NCBI GenBank assembly: GCA_031551625.1
Contig: JAVBNJ010000117.1
Location: 1 to 27,178 of the forward strand
From: JAVBNJ01 sp031551625
GTDB lineage: Bacteria; Bacteroidota; Bacteroidia; Bacteroidales; UBA932
Direction of reading: 5' to 3'
DNA: 27,178 nt
Shown here: positions 7,263-15,282 of the stretch, in pieces
Layout: every line of letters starts with the position of its first letter
How positions within the stretch are numbered: position 1 is the stretch's first letter
Notes under the pieces: generated by a model
Seen by the model: the letters and a program-made list of their open reading frames with translations, nothing else
Database searches by the model: none
Told to the model about the DNA's origin: nothing
Program-made: the position numbers and the translations under genes

Positions 7263-8152
7263 CGTTTGAATCGTGTAAAAACGCTTAGTGGTAACCGTTT
7301 CCCGAAGCTATCCTGTAAAAACAACTCGCCAAATTCTTTTTCGCGCACCTTTCCAAATACGTTGGTAGTAATAGTATCGGCTACCAGTGCCGAAAATCCG
7401 TTGGAATATAAATTCAATACCAAGAAACTATCTTGCGGCGCCAGTATTTTGTTGCATTGTTGCAGCATTTCGAGCAGGCATTCGTCGAGTTTCCATTTCT
7501 CCCCATCGGGGCCGTGGCCGTATGCAGGCGGGTCGAGGATGATGCCTTGATATACGTTGCCGCGCTTGGCCTCGCGCTTCACAAATTTCAGCGCATCTTC
7601 CACCACCCAACGGATATCCGCAAGACCGCTCAATTCCATGTTTTCGCGTGCCCATGTTACCACTTGCCGCACCGAATCAAGGTGGGTGACATCGGCACCT
7701 GCGGCTTTAGCCGCCAGCGAAGCAGCGCCTGTGTAGGCAAACAGGTTCAGTACCTTCGGCTGCGGAGTTTTGAGTTCGCGCACCGCCGAGTAAATATAAT
7801 CCCAATTGGGCGCTTGCTCGGGAAACACACCCACATGCTTGAATGCAGTGAGGCCCAACCGCAGGCGGAGTTGCAATCCGTCTTTCTTATAGCCGATATG
7901 CCATTGATCGGGCATCTTTTTTGTGCGGTTCCATGTACCGCTGTCTTCTTTACCCATACGCCCAAAACTTGCACCGTTGGTAAACGACGTGTGTTGTTGC
8001 CGTTGCCATTCGGTATCGGAGAGCGTTTTTTCCCATACTGCTTTCGGTTCGGGGCGCGCCATGGTATAAGGGCCAAAGCGTTCGAGCTTTTCGAACCCAC
8101 CGCTGTCAATCAATTCGTAGTCGTTCCAATTTTCGGGCGTTAGTAATAACAT
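7259..8152 (-). CDS. Class I SAM-dependent methyltransferase, RlmI/RlmK-like
   Basis: 297 aa, cytoplasmic. Residues about 1-110 form an N-terminal region of the type found in 23S rRNA m5C/m2G methyltransferases (family Methyltrans_SAM). The Rossmann SAM-binding motif is VLNLFAYTGAASLAAKAAGA (134-153), the acidic motif II is THLDS (156-160), and the catalytic-type loop LDPPAYGHG is at 206-214. DPPxxG loops of this kind act on nucleic-acid bases, so rRNA is the likely substrate. No separate PUA domain is seen, so the exact site cannot be given. The gene overlaps the downstream histidine kinase by four bases and has a perfect Bacteroidota -7 box (TATCTTTG, 8183-8176) just upstream of its ATG. 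Confidence 0.85.
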   Translation of the reverse strand: MLLLTPENWNDYELIDSGGFEKLERFGPYTMARPEPKAVWEKTLSDTEWQRQQHTSFTNGASFGRMGKEDSGTWNRTKKMPDQWHIGYKKDGLQLRLRLGLTAFKHVGVFPEQAPNWDYIYSAVRELKTPQPKVLNLFAYTGAASLAAKAAGADVTHLDSVRQVVTWARENMELSGLADIRWVVEDALKFVKREAKRGNVYQGIILDPPAYGHGPDGEKWKLDECLLEMLQQCNKILAPQDSFLVLNLYSNGFSALVADTITTNVFGKVREKEFGELFLQDSFGKRLPLSVFTRFKR

Positions 8153-8175
8153 GCACTATCTCTATATATACATTC

Positions 8176-8183
8176 CAAAGATA
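8176..8183 (-). promoter_or_regulatory. Candidate -7 box for the methyltransferase/kinase unit
   Basis: TATCTTTG on the minus strand matches the Bacteroidota -7 consensus TAnnTTTG exactly, 23 bases upstream of the ATG at 8152. No good TTTG -33 element is seen at the expected distance, so the call rests on one box. Confidence 0.45.
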
Positions 8184-8245
8184 ATGAAAAAATATGAGAA
8201 GCCGGAATTTGTTAATGCGGTAATTGGTGCGCTAAAAAAGAACTA

Positions 8246-9904
8246 TTAGAATGCTACTAACGGTGCGCCGTCCCATTTATATTCGGGCTTGATCGGCAGT
8301 CCGTAGAAGCTGAAAATAGTAGGTACAATGTTGTACAGGTAGGGTGCATCGTGGTAGTCGTAATCAAGGCCGGTGGTAATAGTCAATGCGGGCATGCCGA
8401 GCGCGCCGGCTAATGTGGTTCCGCTAAAATTACCGGGGTTGTAAATAGCGAGGTTCGCAATTGCCGGGTGCTGGTTGTCGAGCGATTTAGCGCTGTAGGC
8501 AGCCAGTGTTGCGCCATCGACTGCTACGCCACTAAACACGCGCAACTCTTTCACTCCTCCGTTGAACACGCAGCCGTAAGCACCGGTACCATCCTGTGCA
8601 ATACGGAACGGGTAAGTAGAACTGAGCGAACCCATGGTAGCAAACATTGATAAACTACCATTGAGCGAGGTAGGGTCGCGTTTCACGCCATCAATATAAA
8701 CAGTTACTTGGCCCGCCGAACGGTCGAAAGCAAAAGCCACGCGATGCCATTTTTTGTCGGACAGCACATTGTCGAAACGCATATCGACACGGTTGCTGCC
8801 ATCGGCCACATTAATCATAAACTGGCCTTGGGAGCGGCTTACAAAGGTAATGCCGGGGTTCGTGCCATTGTCCCAATTTTTATTCCCGAAGAACGACGGG
8901 TCTTCGGTATTCACCACGTCAAGGCGTACGTCCATTTCAATCGTAAAACTTTTGTCGGTGCCGAAATCCAATGCAGGCAAGGCCGGCAGCGTAGTATACA
9001 CGCCATCTTTATACACAACATTCCCATCGGTATCGGCAACTACCGGCGTGGGTGTTACCGTAGGCGGTGTATTGACCAGCGCAGGCCGGATGCTTTTTGC
9101 ATTTAGCACAATAAAAGCATTCATCTCTTTGTACGATGAGCCGCCATGGCTGGTGCCGTTTCCACCGTGATCGGCCACTACGATAATGAGCCAGCGCTCG
9201 CGGGCGTAGTCAGGACGGTTGCGCACGGCGGTCAGCAAACGTCCTATGCGGGCATCGGCAGTAGTTACTGCAGCCTGGTAAGGCGCAGCCGTTTCGTCAA
9301 AACCTTTGTCGTGCCCCGCATGGTCGACACCATCGAAGTGTACAAACATCAATTCCGGCGCGTCTTTCAACGCCAACTCTTCCTTCGCTTTATTCTCCAC
9401 CGCACCGTCGTCGCTATTACTATAACGCATGGTAACCATGTCTTGCGTAATCAAAAAATTGTGCAACACGCTCCACGCCACGACTGACGAGGTGCGCCAA
9501 CCCGGCTTCAGTTCTTTCAAATATTTGAATAACGCCGGATAAGTGGTAAGATTTGTTTTAGACTCGGGCCATTCATTAATCAGGTAGTTGTGTTTTGCGG
9601 GACCTGTACCGGTAAGGATACTTGCCCAGCCCGTACAACTCCACGTGGGCACTTGCGCCAACGCATTCGAACTATACCACGATTCTTGCGCCAACTGGTG
9701 GAGGTTAGGCATCAATGCCGGTGTAATGGCGGCATTCAAACAGCCGTCGACACCGATAATCAATACTTTTGATGAATCGGGTTCGTGTACCCATTTAGAT
9801 TCCGAGTCAACGATGGGTTCGATATTGTCGTCGGTCTTTCCGCATGCGGCAAACAAAGGGGTAATGACTATACCTGCAAAAAATAATAGTAAAAATTTTT
9901 TCAT
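8246..9904 (-). CDS. Alkaline-phosphatase-superfamily lipoprotein with inserted LamG domain
   Basis: 552 aa, last gene of the PUL, 11 bases after the second GH144-like gene. The start is set at 9904 because the lipoprotein signal begins there (MKKFLLLFFAG, lipobox FAAC, Cys21); an upstream in-frame ATG at 9985 would overlap the previous gene and bury the signal. The core resembles type I phosphodiesterase/sulfatase folds: metal Asp in IIGVDG (D53), putative nucleophile Ser89 in PTWSCTGWASILTG (Thr in NPPs, Cys in sulfatases), DGVDHAGHDKG (D192, H196), VADHGG (D243, H244) and SHGG (H251). A LamG/concanavalin-like domain (about 290-470) is inserted before the C-terminal element NIVPTIFSFYGLP...WDG that normally closes this fold. 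Ser instead of Cys argues against a sulfatase. Substrate unknown; removal of phosphoglycerol or phosphoethanolamine from glucans is an inference from context. Confidence 0.85.
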   Translation of the reverse strand: MKKFLLLFFAGIVITPLFAACGKTDDNIEPIVDSESKWVHEPDSSKVLIIGVDGCLNAAITPALMPNLHQLAQESWYSSNALAQVPTWSCTGWASILTGTGPAKHNYLINEWPESKTNLTTYPALFKYLKELKPGWRTSSVVAWSVLHNFLITQDMVTMRYSNSDDGAVENKAKEELALKDAPELMFVHFDGVDHAGHDKGFDETAAPYQAAVTTADARIGRLLTAVRNRPDYARERWLIIVVADHGGNGTSHGGSSYKEMNAFIVLNAKSIRPALVNTPPTVTPTPVVADTDGNVVYKDGVYTTLPALPALDFGTDKSFTIEMDVRLDVVNTEDPSFFGNKNWDNGTNPGITFVSRSQGQFMINVADGSNRVDMRFDNVLSDKKWHRVAFAFDRSAGQVTVYIDGVKRDPTSLNGSLSMFATMGSLSSTYPFRIAQDGTGAYGCVFNGGVKELRVFSGVAVDGATLAAYSAKSLDNQHPAIANLAIYNPGNFSGTTLAGALGMPALTITTGLDYDYHDAPYLYNIVPTIFSFYGLPIKPEYKWDGAPLVAF

Positions 9905-9915
9905 ATAAAAATTTA

Positions 9916-11235
9916 TTACGAAGTGGTAAATGCTAATTTTTTCAATCCTTGCTGCACATCGGGGTGGCTCATGAAAAGCCGCCACAGCAGTTGCGAACGG
10001 TAATTTTCTATCATCACAGCAATAGGCCCCTGGTCAATGGCCAAATAGCGCTGCGGATACCACCCGGCACTTTCGCTGAATGCATCGTAGAAGCCATACG
10101 GGCCCCAGACTTTGTTTCCCAAGCTATCGTATAAATGGTGCATTACTTCGAGCGAGTACTCGGGTGTGTAAACGATAGATGAAAGTGCAGCAGTAGGTGA
10201 AATGACACCACGGTCGCGGCGTTCTACCGGTGCATGTCCGGCATAGCCTTTCACAGAATAGCTGGATGTGAGCCCCCAGCAGTTCTCGCCATAGCCCTTA
10301 TAATTCTTCGGATTCCGGATGCAGTAGGCGCGATTGCTGAGCGTTTGGTTTTTATTTTCTTCGAAGTAATCGCCGTAGCGGTCTTTTAATCCGCGCGGAT
10401 CGAGGCCCAAGTACGAGTAGTGCGCCCAGAACAGCGGCCCGCCTGCCGGTGCGCCCTGGTGACGGAATTGCAGCGGAAAACCTTCCACCATTTTTGGCTC
10501 TACTATTTTTCCGTTTTCAGCCCAGCCTTCGTGGTATACTTCGGCAGGAATGCCGTGTGTAGGCGAAGCTGCTGCTAAGATATACATGATTAAACATTCG
10601 TTGTAGCCATGCACAGGGAAGTTCATTTCCCAATTGTGACTGGGGCTCCAGTGCCAATAAAGGGTATCTGTTCCGTTACGGTACCAGTCCCATTCCACTT
10701 CGCGCCACAACTTGTCGATGCGTGCGGCAATATTCTTTTCAGCATCGCTGCCATTCGCGTAGTATTGGTGTACACACAGTAAACCCTGCATCAGGAAAGC
10801 GGTTTCGACCAAGTCGCCGCCATCGTCTTTTGTGCCGAATGGTTTTACTTTGCCACTCTCGCCATACCACCAATGCGGGTAAGCGCCATGAAAACGGTCG
10901 GCTGTTTCAAGGAAATTGAGAATGGTTGTAAACCGTGCCAATCCTTGCTCGCGGGTAATATAACCTCGTTCAATACCTGCCAGAATAGCCATCAGCCCAA
11001 AACCACTACCTCCCGATGTTACAACAGTGGCATCGTTCTCGGGATATTCTCCGTCCATGTGCAGACGCTCGCGCGCCAATCCGCTTGTGGGCTCTGCACC
11101 TTCCCAAAAATAATTGAATGTGCGGCGTTCCACCGTGTCCATCAACACCTCATCGGAAAGCGTGGCTGTCTGCCTAGGGCCGCCACAGGAAACAGATGCA
11201 GCAAGTAGTACAGCAAACAGAAAATAATTTTTCAT
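9916..11235 (-). CDS. GH144-like beta-1,2-glucanase lipoprotein (short form)
   Basis: 439 aa. Lipoprotein signal with lipobox SVSC (Cys17). The rest is one (alpha/alpha)6-barrel-type domain of the glycoamylase-like Pfam group (PF10091), which contains CAZy family GH144. Conserved blocks are TFNYFWEGAEPTSGLARER, VTSGGSGFGLMA, TKDDGGDLVETAFLMQGLL (135-153, acids D137, D138, D141, E144), YWHWSP, YNECLI (E213), AAASPTHGIP, AHYSYLGLDPRGL and LAIDQGPI. GH144 includes an endo-beta-1,2-glucanase from Chitinophaga pinensis and an exo-acting sophorose-releasing enzyme from Parabacteroides distasonis. Automatic annotation often calls such proteins glucoamylase. It lies 12 bases after the GH3 gene. It shares all these blocks with the paralogue at 13531-15207, so one may be endo- and the other exo-acting. 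Confidence 0.85.
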   Translation of the reverse strand: MKNYFLFAVLLAASVSCGGPRQTATLSDEVLMDTVERRTFNYFWEGAEPTSGLARERLHMDGEYPENDATVVTSGGSGFGLMAILAGIERGYITREQGLARFTTILNFLETADRFHGAYPHWWYGESGKVKPFGTKDDGGDLVETAFLMQGLLCVHQYYANGSDAEKNIAARIDKLWREVEWDWYRNGTDTLYWHWSPSHNWEMNFPVHGYNECLIMYILAAASPTHGIPAEVYHEGWAENGKIVEPKMVEGFPLQFRHQGAPAGGPLFWAHYSYLGLDPRGLKDRYGDYFEENKNQTLSNRAYCIRNPKNYKGYGENCWGLTSSYSVKGYAGHAPVERRDRGVISPTAALSSIVYTPEYSLEVMHHLYDSLGNKVWGPYGFYDAFSESAGWYPQRYLAIDQGPIAVMIENYRSQLLWRLFMSHPDVQQGLKKLAFTTS

Positions 11236-11247
11236 TCTCTTAACTTT

Positions 11248-13518
11248 TTAGTTCAACGTAAATGTTACCGGTTTTACATCGCGGCTGTTGGCGCCTACAA
11301 ACACGTCAAATTCGCCGGGTTCGGCTACAAATTGTAAATCGGCATTATAGAATTTCAAATCGTTTTCGCCGATTTCGAACGTAACGGTTTTTGTTTCGCC
11401 CGCTTTCAAACGCAGTTTTTGAAAGCCTTTCAACTCTTTCACAGGGCGGGTTACACTGCCTACCTTGTCGCGAATGTAAAGCTGTACAATTTCGGCTCCA
11501 TTGCAGGTTCCGCTATTGGTCACATCAACCGATACGGTCATCCGTTCGCCTTTACCTAAAGAATTAGTACTAATGCGAACGTCGCCGTAAGTAAACGTGG
11601 TGTAGCTAAGCCCGAATCCAAAGGGATACAGCGGTTCGTTGGATACATCGAGGTAGTTGGAGCGGAATTTTTGAAACCATTCGCCTTCGAGCGGACGGCC
11701 TATATTTTTGTGGTTGTAGAAGAGCGGAATTTGCCCTACATTCTGCGGGAAGGTGGTAGTCAATTTTCCACAGGGATTCACATCGCCGAAGAGGACATCG
11801 GAAATGGCGTAGGCCGCTTCGGTACCGCCAAACCACACATTGAGAATGGCCGGCACATGCTCGTTTTCCCAGGTCAGCGTCAGCGGACGACCGGTGAACA
11901 ACACCAGCACCACCGGCTTGCCGGTTTGTACCAACGCTTTCAACAAGGCCTTCTGGCTATCGGGAATATCTAGATTGGTGCGGCTACTACTTTCGCCACT
12001 CATTTCGGAAGCCTCGCCCAGCGCGGCTACTATCACATCGGCACTTTTAGCCATCTGCAATGCTTCGTTAAGGAGCGCCTGATCCATGCGGTTGTCGGGA
12101 CGAATGGTGCGTCCGAACATGGTGCCACGTTCGTTGAATGCCACATCGCTGCTCAATTGGCTGCCGCGGGCGTATAGCACTTTTACATTGTCTCCGGCCA
12201 CTTGTTTCAATCCTTCGAGGAGCGAAGCCGGTTTATTCAGGTCGGCAGCCACGCTCCACGTGCCCACCATATTCTCACGTGTGTCGGCCAGCGGGCCTAT
12301 CAATGCAACAGTGCCTCTGCGTTTCAGCGGCAAGGTGTTTTTATTTTTCAACAGTACAAAACTTTCAGCCGCTATTTTGCGAGCTACGGTACGGTGTTCA
12401 GCAGTATATATTTCTGTTTTTGCACGTTCTTCGTGGCAGTATTTATACGGATTGTCGAACAGGCCGAGTTTATATTTTGCCTCAAGGATACGGCGGCACG
12501 CATCGTCGATTTGCTGCTCCGTAATCTTTCCTTCTTGCAGGGAAAGCTGCAACGTAGTAAGGAAGCCCTCGCCCACCATGTCCATATCAATACCGGCGTC
12601 CAATGCGCGTGCCGATACGGTTTGTAAATCGCCAATGCCATGCGCTACCATTTCGTTAATGCCCGTGTAGTCGGTTACTACAAAACCATTAAATCCCCAC
12701 TGTTTGCGCAACAAGTCTGTCAGCAACCATTTGTTGGCCGTGGCCGGAATACCGTCAATCTCGTTGAATGAAGCCATTACCGAACCAACACCGGCATCGA
12801 CTGCTGCCTTGTAAGGATAAAGGTATTCGTTGTACATGCGTTGGCGGCTCATGTCGGTGGTGTTGTAATCGCGGCCTGCTTCGGCTGCGCCGTAAAGTGC
12901 AAAGTGTTTCACACAGGCCATTATTTCGGTGCTGTCTTTCAGGTTCCCTTGGTAGCCGCGCACCATGGCTTTGGCAATTTGTCCGCCGAGGTAAGCATCT
13001 TCGCCGTTGCCTTCGGAAATGCGCCCCCAGCGCGGGTCGCGGCAAATATCGACCATAGGACTGAATGTCCAGCAAATACCATCGGCACTGGCTTCCACCG
13101 CTGCAATGCGTGCCGATTGCTCAATGGCTTCCATATCCCATGTGCAGGAAAGCCCAAGGGGAATGGGAAACACGGTTTCGTAACCATGGATCACATCCAT
13201 GCCGAACAGCAATGGAATTTTCAGGCGGCTTTCTTCTACCGCTATGCGCTGTACTTCTTTCACCTTGGCCACCCCTTTAATGTTGAACAGGCCACCTACC
13301 TTACCTTCGCGTATTTTACCGGCAATGTCGCTGCTCGATGCCTGGCCGGTGGTTATATCGCCGGAAACCGGTAAATTCAATTGCCCGATTTTTTCTTCGA
13401 GCGTCATTTGTTTCATCAGGTCATCAACAAAACGATTCATTGCGGCATCGCCCTGTGGCTGCGGTGAGCAAGCGACGAGTGCAAAAACAAGTACAAAAAA
13501 CAGTGCAATTTTTTTCAT
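11248..13518 (-). CDS. GH3 beta-glucosidase lipoprotein (BglX-like)
   Basis: 756 aa, normal for three-domain BglX-type GH3. Lipobox LVAC (Cys17) follows the signal MKKIALFFVLVFA. The N-terminal TIM barrel carries KHFALYG (about 204-210) and the nucleophile Asp283 in GFVVTDYTG. The second alpha/beta domain has GEASEMSGESSSRT with Glu509 as likely acid/base. A C-terminal fibronectin-III-like domain starts about residue 650 (YPFGFGLSYTTF) and ends with the FDVFVG strand. It removes glucose from non-reducing ends of beta-gluco-oligosaccharides, presumably facing the periplasm. Some Bacteroides GH3 enzymes act on beta-1,2-gluco-oligosaccharides, which fits its place between two GH144-like genes with gaps of 12 bases on both sides. 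Linkage specificity cannot be read from the sequence alone. Confidence 0.93.
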   Translation of the reverse strand: MKKIALFFVLVFALVACSPQPQGDAAMNRFVDDLMKQMTLEEKIGQLNLPVSGDITTGQASSSDIAGKIREGKVGGLFNIKGVAKVKEVQRIAVEESRLKIPLLFGMDVIHGYETVFPIPLGLSCTWDMEAIEQSARIAAVEASADGICWTFSPMVDICRDPRWGRISEGNGEDAYLGGQIAKAMVRGYQGNLKDSTEIMACVKHFALYGAAEAGRDYNTTDMSRQRMYNEYLYPYKAAVDAGVGSVMASFNEIDGIPATANKWLLTDLLRKQWGFNGFVVTDYTGINEMVAHGIGDLQTVSARALDAGIDMDMVGEGFLTTLQLSLQEGKITEQQIDDACRRILEAKYKLGLFDNPYKYCHEERAKTEIYTAEHRTVARKIAAESFVLLKNKNTLPLKRRGTVALIGPLADTRENMVGTWSVAADLNKPASLLEGLKQVAGDNVKVLYARGSQLSSDVAFNERGTMFGRTIRPDNRMDQALLNEALQMAKSADVIVAALGEASEMSGESSSRTNLDIPDSQKALLKALVQTGKPVVLVLFTGRPLTLTWENEHVPAILNVWFGGTEAAYAISDVLFGDVNPCGKLTTTFPQNVGQIPLFYNHKNIGRPLEGEWFQKFRSNYLDVSNEPLYPFGFGLSYTTFTYGDVRISTNSLGKGERMTVSVDVTNSGTCNGAEIVQLYIRDKVGSVTRPVKELKGFQKLRLKAGETKTVTFEIGENDLKFYNADLQFVAEPGEFDVFVGANSRDVKPVTFTLN

Positions 13519-13530
13519 AATATATCGTGG

Positions 13531-15207
13531 CTAATAAGTAAATCCTAATTTGGTTAATCCGCTTTTCACTTCCGCCGATTGCATGAAAATGTCCCATAGT
13601 AATCCCGTACGGTGGTTTTCAATCATACACACAATAGGCCCCTGGTCGATGGCAAGGAATGATGAGGCAAACCAAAGCTGCGAGAGATTGCAGGCATCGC
13701 GAAAACCATATTCGCCCCACATTTTGTTACCTAATTTGTAATAAAAATAATGTAATGCCGCCATTGACTCGGTGGGTGTATACGGCATATCGGACAAAGC
13801 GGCAGTAGGTGCAATGGTGCCTAAATCGTTAGTTGGCGACGAGGCGCTGTACCCATTCGGAATATCGCTGGCCGTGAGCCCCCAGAAGTCCGGCCCGTAG
13901 CCGTTGTAGCCACGCGGATTGGCAATGCAGTAGCGATTGTTTATTTTCGCATGGTTTACATTTTGTGTCCAGTAATTGGCATATTGGTCTTCGAGGTTCC
14001 GCGGATCGAGACCGAGGAACGAGTAGTGCGCAAAAAACATCGGCCCACCATAGGCACTGCCCAACGGGAGCAGTACGTCGTAATAGGTTTGCCCATTGCG
14101 CATGTTACCGTTGCGTGCCCAGCCTTGCGTGTAAACTTCCAGCGGAATAGTGTGCGTGGGCGATGCAGCTGCCAGTACATACACGATGAGGCTTTCGTTC
14201 CAGCCTTGTATTTTCATGTTCATATCCCAACCGTATTTGGGCGACCAGTGCCAATACAGCACATCCTGCCCTTCGCGCCGGAACCAGTCCCATTCCACGT
14301 TTTCCCAAAGTGTAGTGATATTTGCACACAACTCTTGTTCCTGCTGTGCAGTACCATTTTTATAATACTCTCTCACAGTAAGCAATCCTTGCATGAGGAA
14401 AGCAGTTTCGACTAAATCGGCTCCATCGTCTTTTGTGCTGAATGCAATGGCCTTGCCGGTACTGCCATTGAGCCAGTGCGGGAAAGCGCCGTGAAATTTT
14501 TCGGTAGATGCAGCTTTCAAAAAATTCACAATTTTTGTGAACCGGTCGAGACCTTGCTGCCTGGTGATAAAACCACGCTCAATGCCCACCAATAGGGCCA
14601 TGAGGCCAAAGCCGCTGCCACCGGAAGTTACAATATCGCCCGACGTATTGCGTTCGCGCGCCAACCCCGACGTAGGATGTGCATAGTCCCAAAAATATTT
14701 GAATGTTTGTTGCTGCACTTTTGTAAGCAACTCTTGATCGGGAATACGCGGAAATTTATCAGACGTGTCAATCGCCGTAGTAAAAGCCGTGTTGTAGTCG
14801 TTAATTACATTGCCGCCATTGGCATTTTTGCCGGCCGAAATATTAACGGTATATTTTTTCATTGCATCGGGCAATGTCGTGGTTTCGCAAAGGATAGTCC
14901 TGTAGTCGATGAAACTATAGGTATAGTCGAGCCCGCCGGAGATGGTCATGCTTTCTTTAGCAAACACATCGGGATTGATTTCAAGGCTCAGGGTAATTTT
15001 TATTTTTGTTTTTTCGGCAGGCGATACACCGTTTACCGTGCGGCCGTATGCCGCATACTGGTTGTTGATATAAATGCTATCAACTAAAATTTTAGTGTTG
15101 ACCGGAGCAGGCTCCGGGTCGTCGCTTTTGTGGCAAGCCACAAACAGCAATAGTGAAAGGCCTACCGTAGCAAGCCAATAAGAAATATTTCGCACCGTTG
15201 TAATCAT
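13531..15207 (-). CDS. GH144-like beta-1,2-glucanase lipoprotein with N-terminal Ig-like domain
   Basis: 558 aa. Lipobox FVAC (Cys25) is followed by a short acidic/Pro linker. Residues about 38-148 form an Ig-like (Big-type) beta domain, and the GH144/PF10091 catalytic domain runs from about 155 to the end. Its blocks match the shorter paralogue: TFKYFWDYAHPTSGLARER, VTSGGSGFGLMA, TKDDGADLVETAFLMQGLL (258-276), YWHWSP, GWNESLI (E338), FFAHYSFLGLDPRNL and LAIDQGPI. The acidic linker after Cys25 (HKSDDPEP) resembles surface-export signals of Bacteroides lipoproteins, which would suit an outer-surface endo-enzyme that first cuts the polymer; this is inference. The gene follows a strong hairpin after the LamG gene and precedes GH3 by 12 bases. 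Confidence 0.85.
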   Translation of the reverse strand: MITTVRNISYWLATVGLSLLLFVACHKSDDPEPAPVNTKILVDSIYINNQYAAYGRTVNGVSPAEKTKIKITLSLEINPDVFAKESMTISGGLDYTYSFIDYRTILCETTTLPDAMKKYTVNISAGKNANGGNVINDYNTAFTTAIDTSDKFPRIPDQELLTKVQQQTFKYFWDYAHPTSGLARERNTSGDIVTSGGSGFGLMALLVGIERGFITRQQGLDRFTKIVNFLKAASTEKFHGAFPHWLNGSTGKAIAFSTKDDGADLVETAFLMQGLLTVREYYKNGTAQQEQELCANITTLWENVEWDWFRREGQDVLYWHWSPKYGWDMNMKIQGWNESLIVYVLAAASPTHTIPLEVYTQGWARNGNMRNGQTYYDVLLPLGSAYGGPMFFAHYSFLGLDPRNLEDQYANYWTQNVNHAKINNRYCIANPRGYNGYGPDFWGLTASDIPNGYSASSPTNDLGTIAPTAALSDMPYTPTESMAALHYFYYKLGNKMWGEYGFRDACNLSQLWFASSFLAIDQGPIVCMIENHRTGLLWDIFMQSAEVKSGLTKLGFTY

Positions 15208-15222
15208 TTTTTCTTTATAGCA

Positions 15223-15260
15223 AACAAGTTGGCAAAGCCCGGAAGCTCTACCAACTTGTT
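15223..15260 (-). terminator. Intercistronic hairpin between LamG gene and GH144 gene
   Basis: On the minus strand, AACAAGTTGG (15260-15251) pairs perfectly with CCAACTTGTT (15232-15223). The stem extends through a wobble and AGAGC/GCTTT to the loop TTCCGG. Only a weak T-run follows (TTTGCTATAAAG). It begins 22 bases after the LamG stop and ends 15 bases before the GH144 ATG. It probably attenuates transcription or protects the 3' end of the susC-susD-LamG mRNA, giving lower enzyme than binding-protein expression. Confidence 0.6.
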
Positions 15261-15282
15261 CAAATTAGCGATTATACAAGAG

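Noticed and set aside
7433..8143. Long plus-strand open frame of 236 codons
   Set aside because: It lies wholly antisense to the methyltransferase, whose motifs are intact; the translation has no recognisable domain.
9905..9985. Longer start for the phosphatase-like gene
   Set aside because: It would overlap the preceding GH144-like gene by 70 bases and place 27 residues before an obvious lipoprotein signal.
9916..15207. Calling the two PF10091 proteins glucoamylases
   Set aside because: The name comes from a domain label. The characterised Bacteroidota members with these blocks are GH144 beta-1,2-glucan enzymes, and no alpha-glucan enzymes or starch-binding modules are present.
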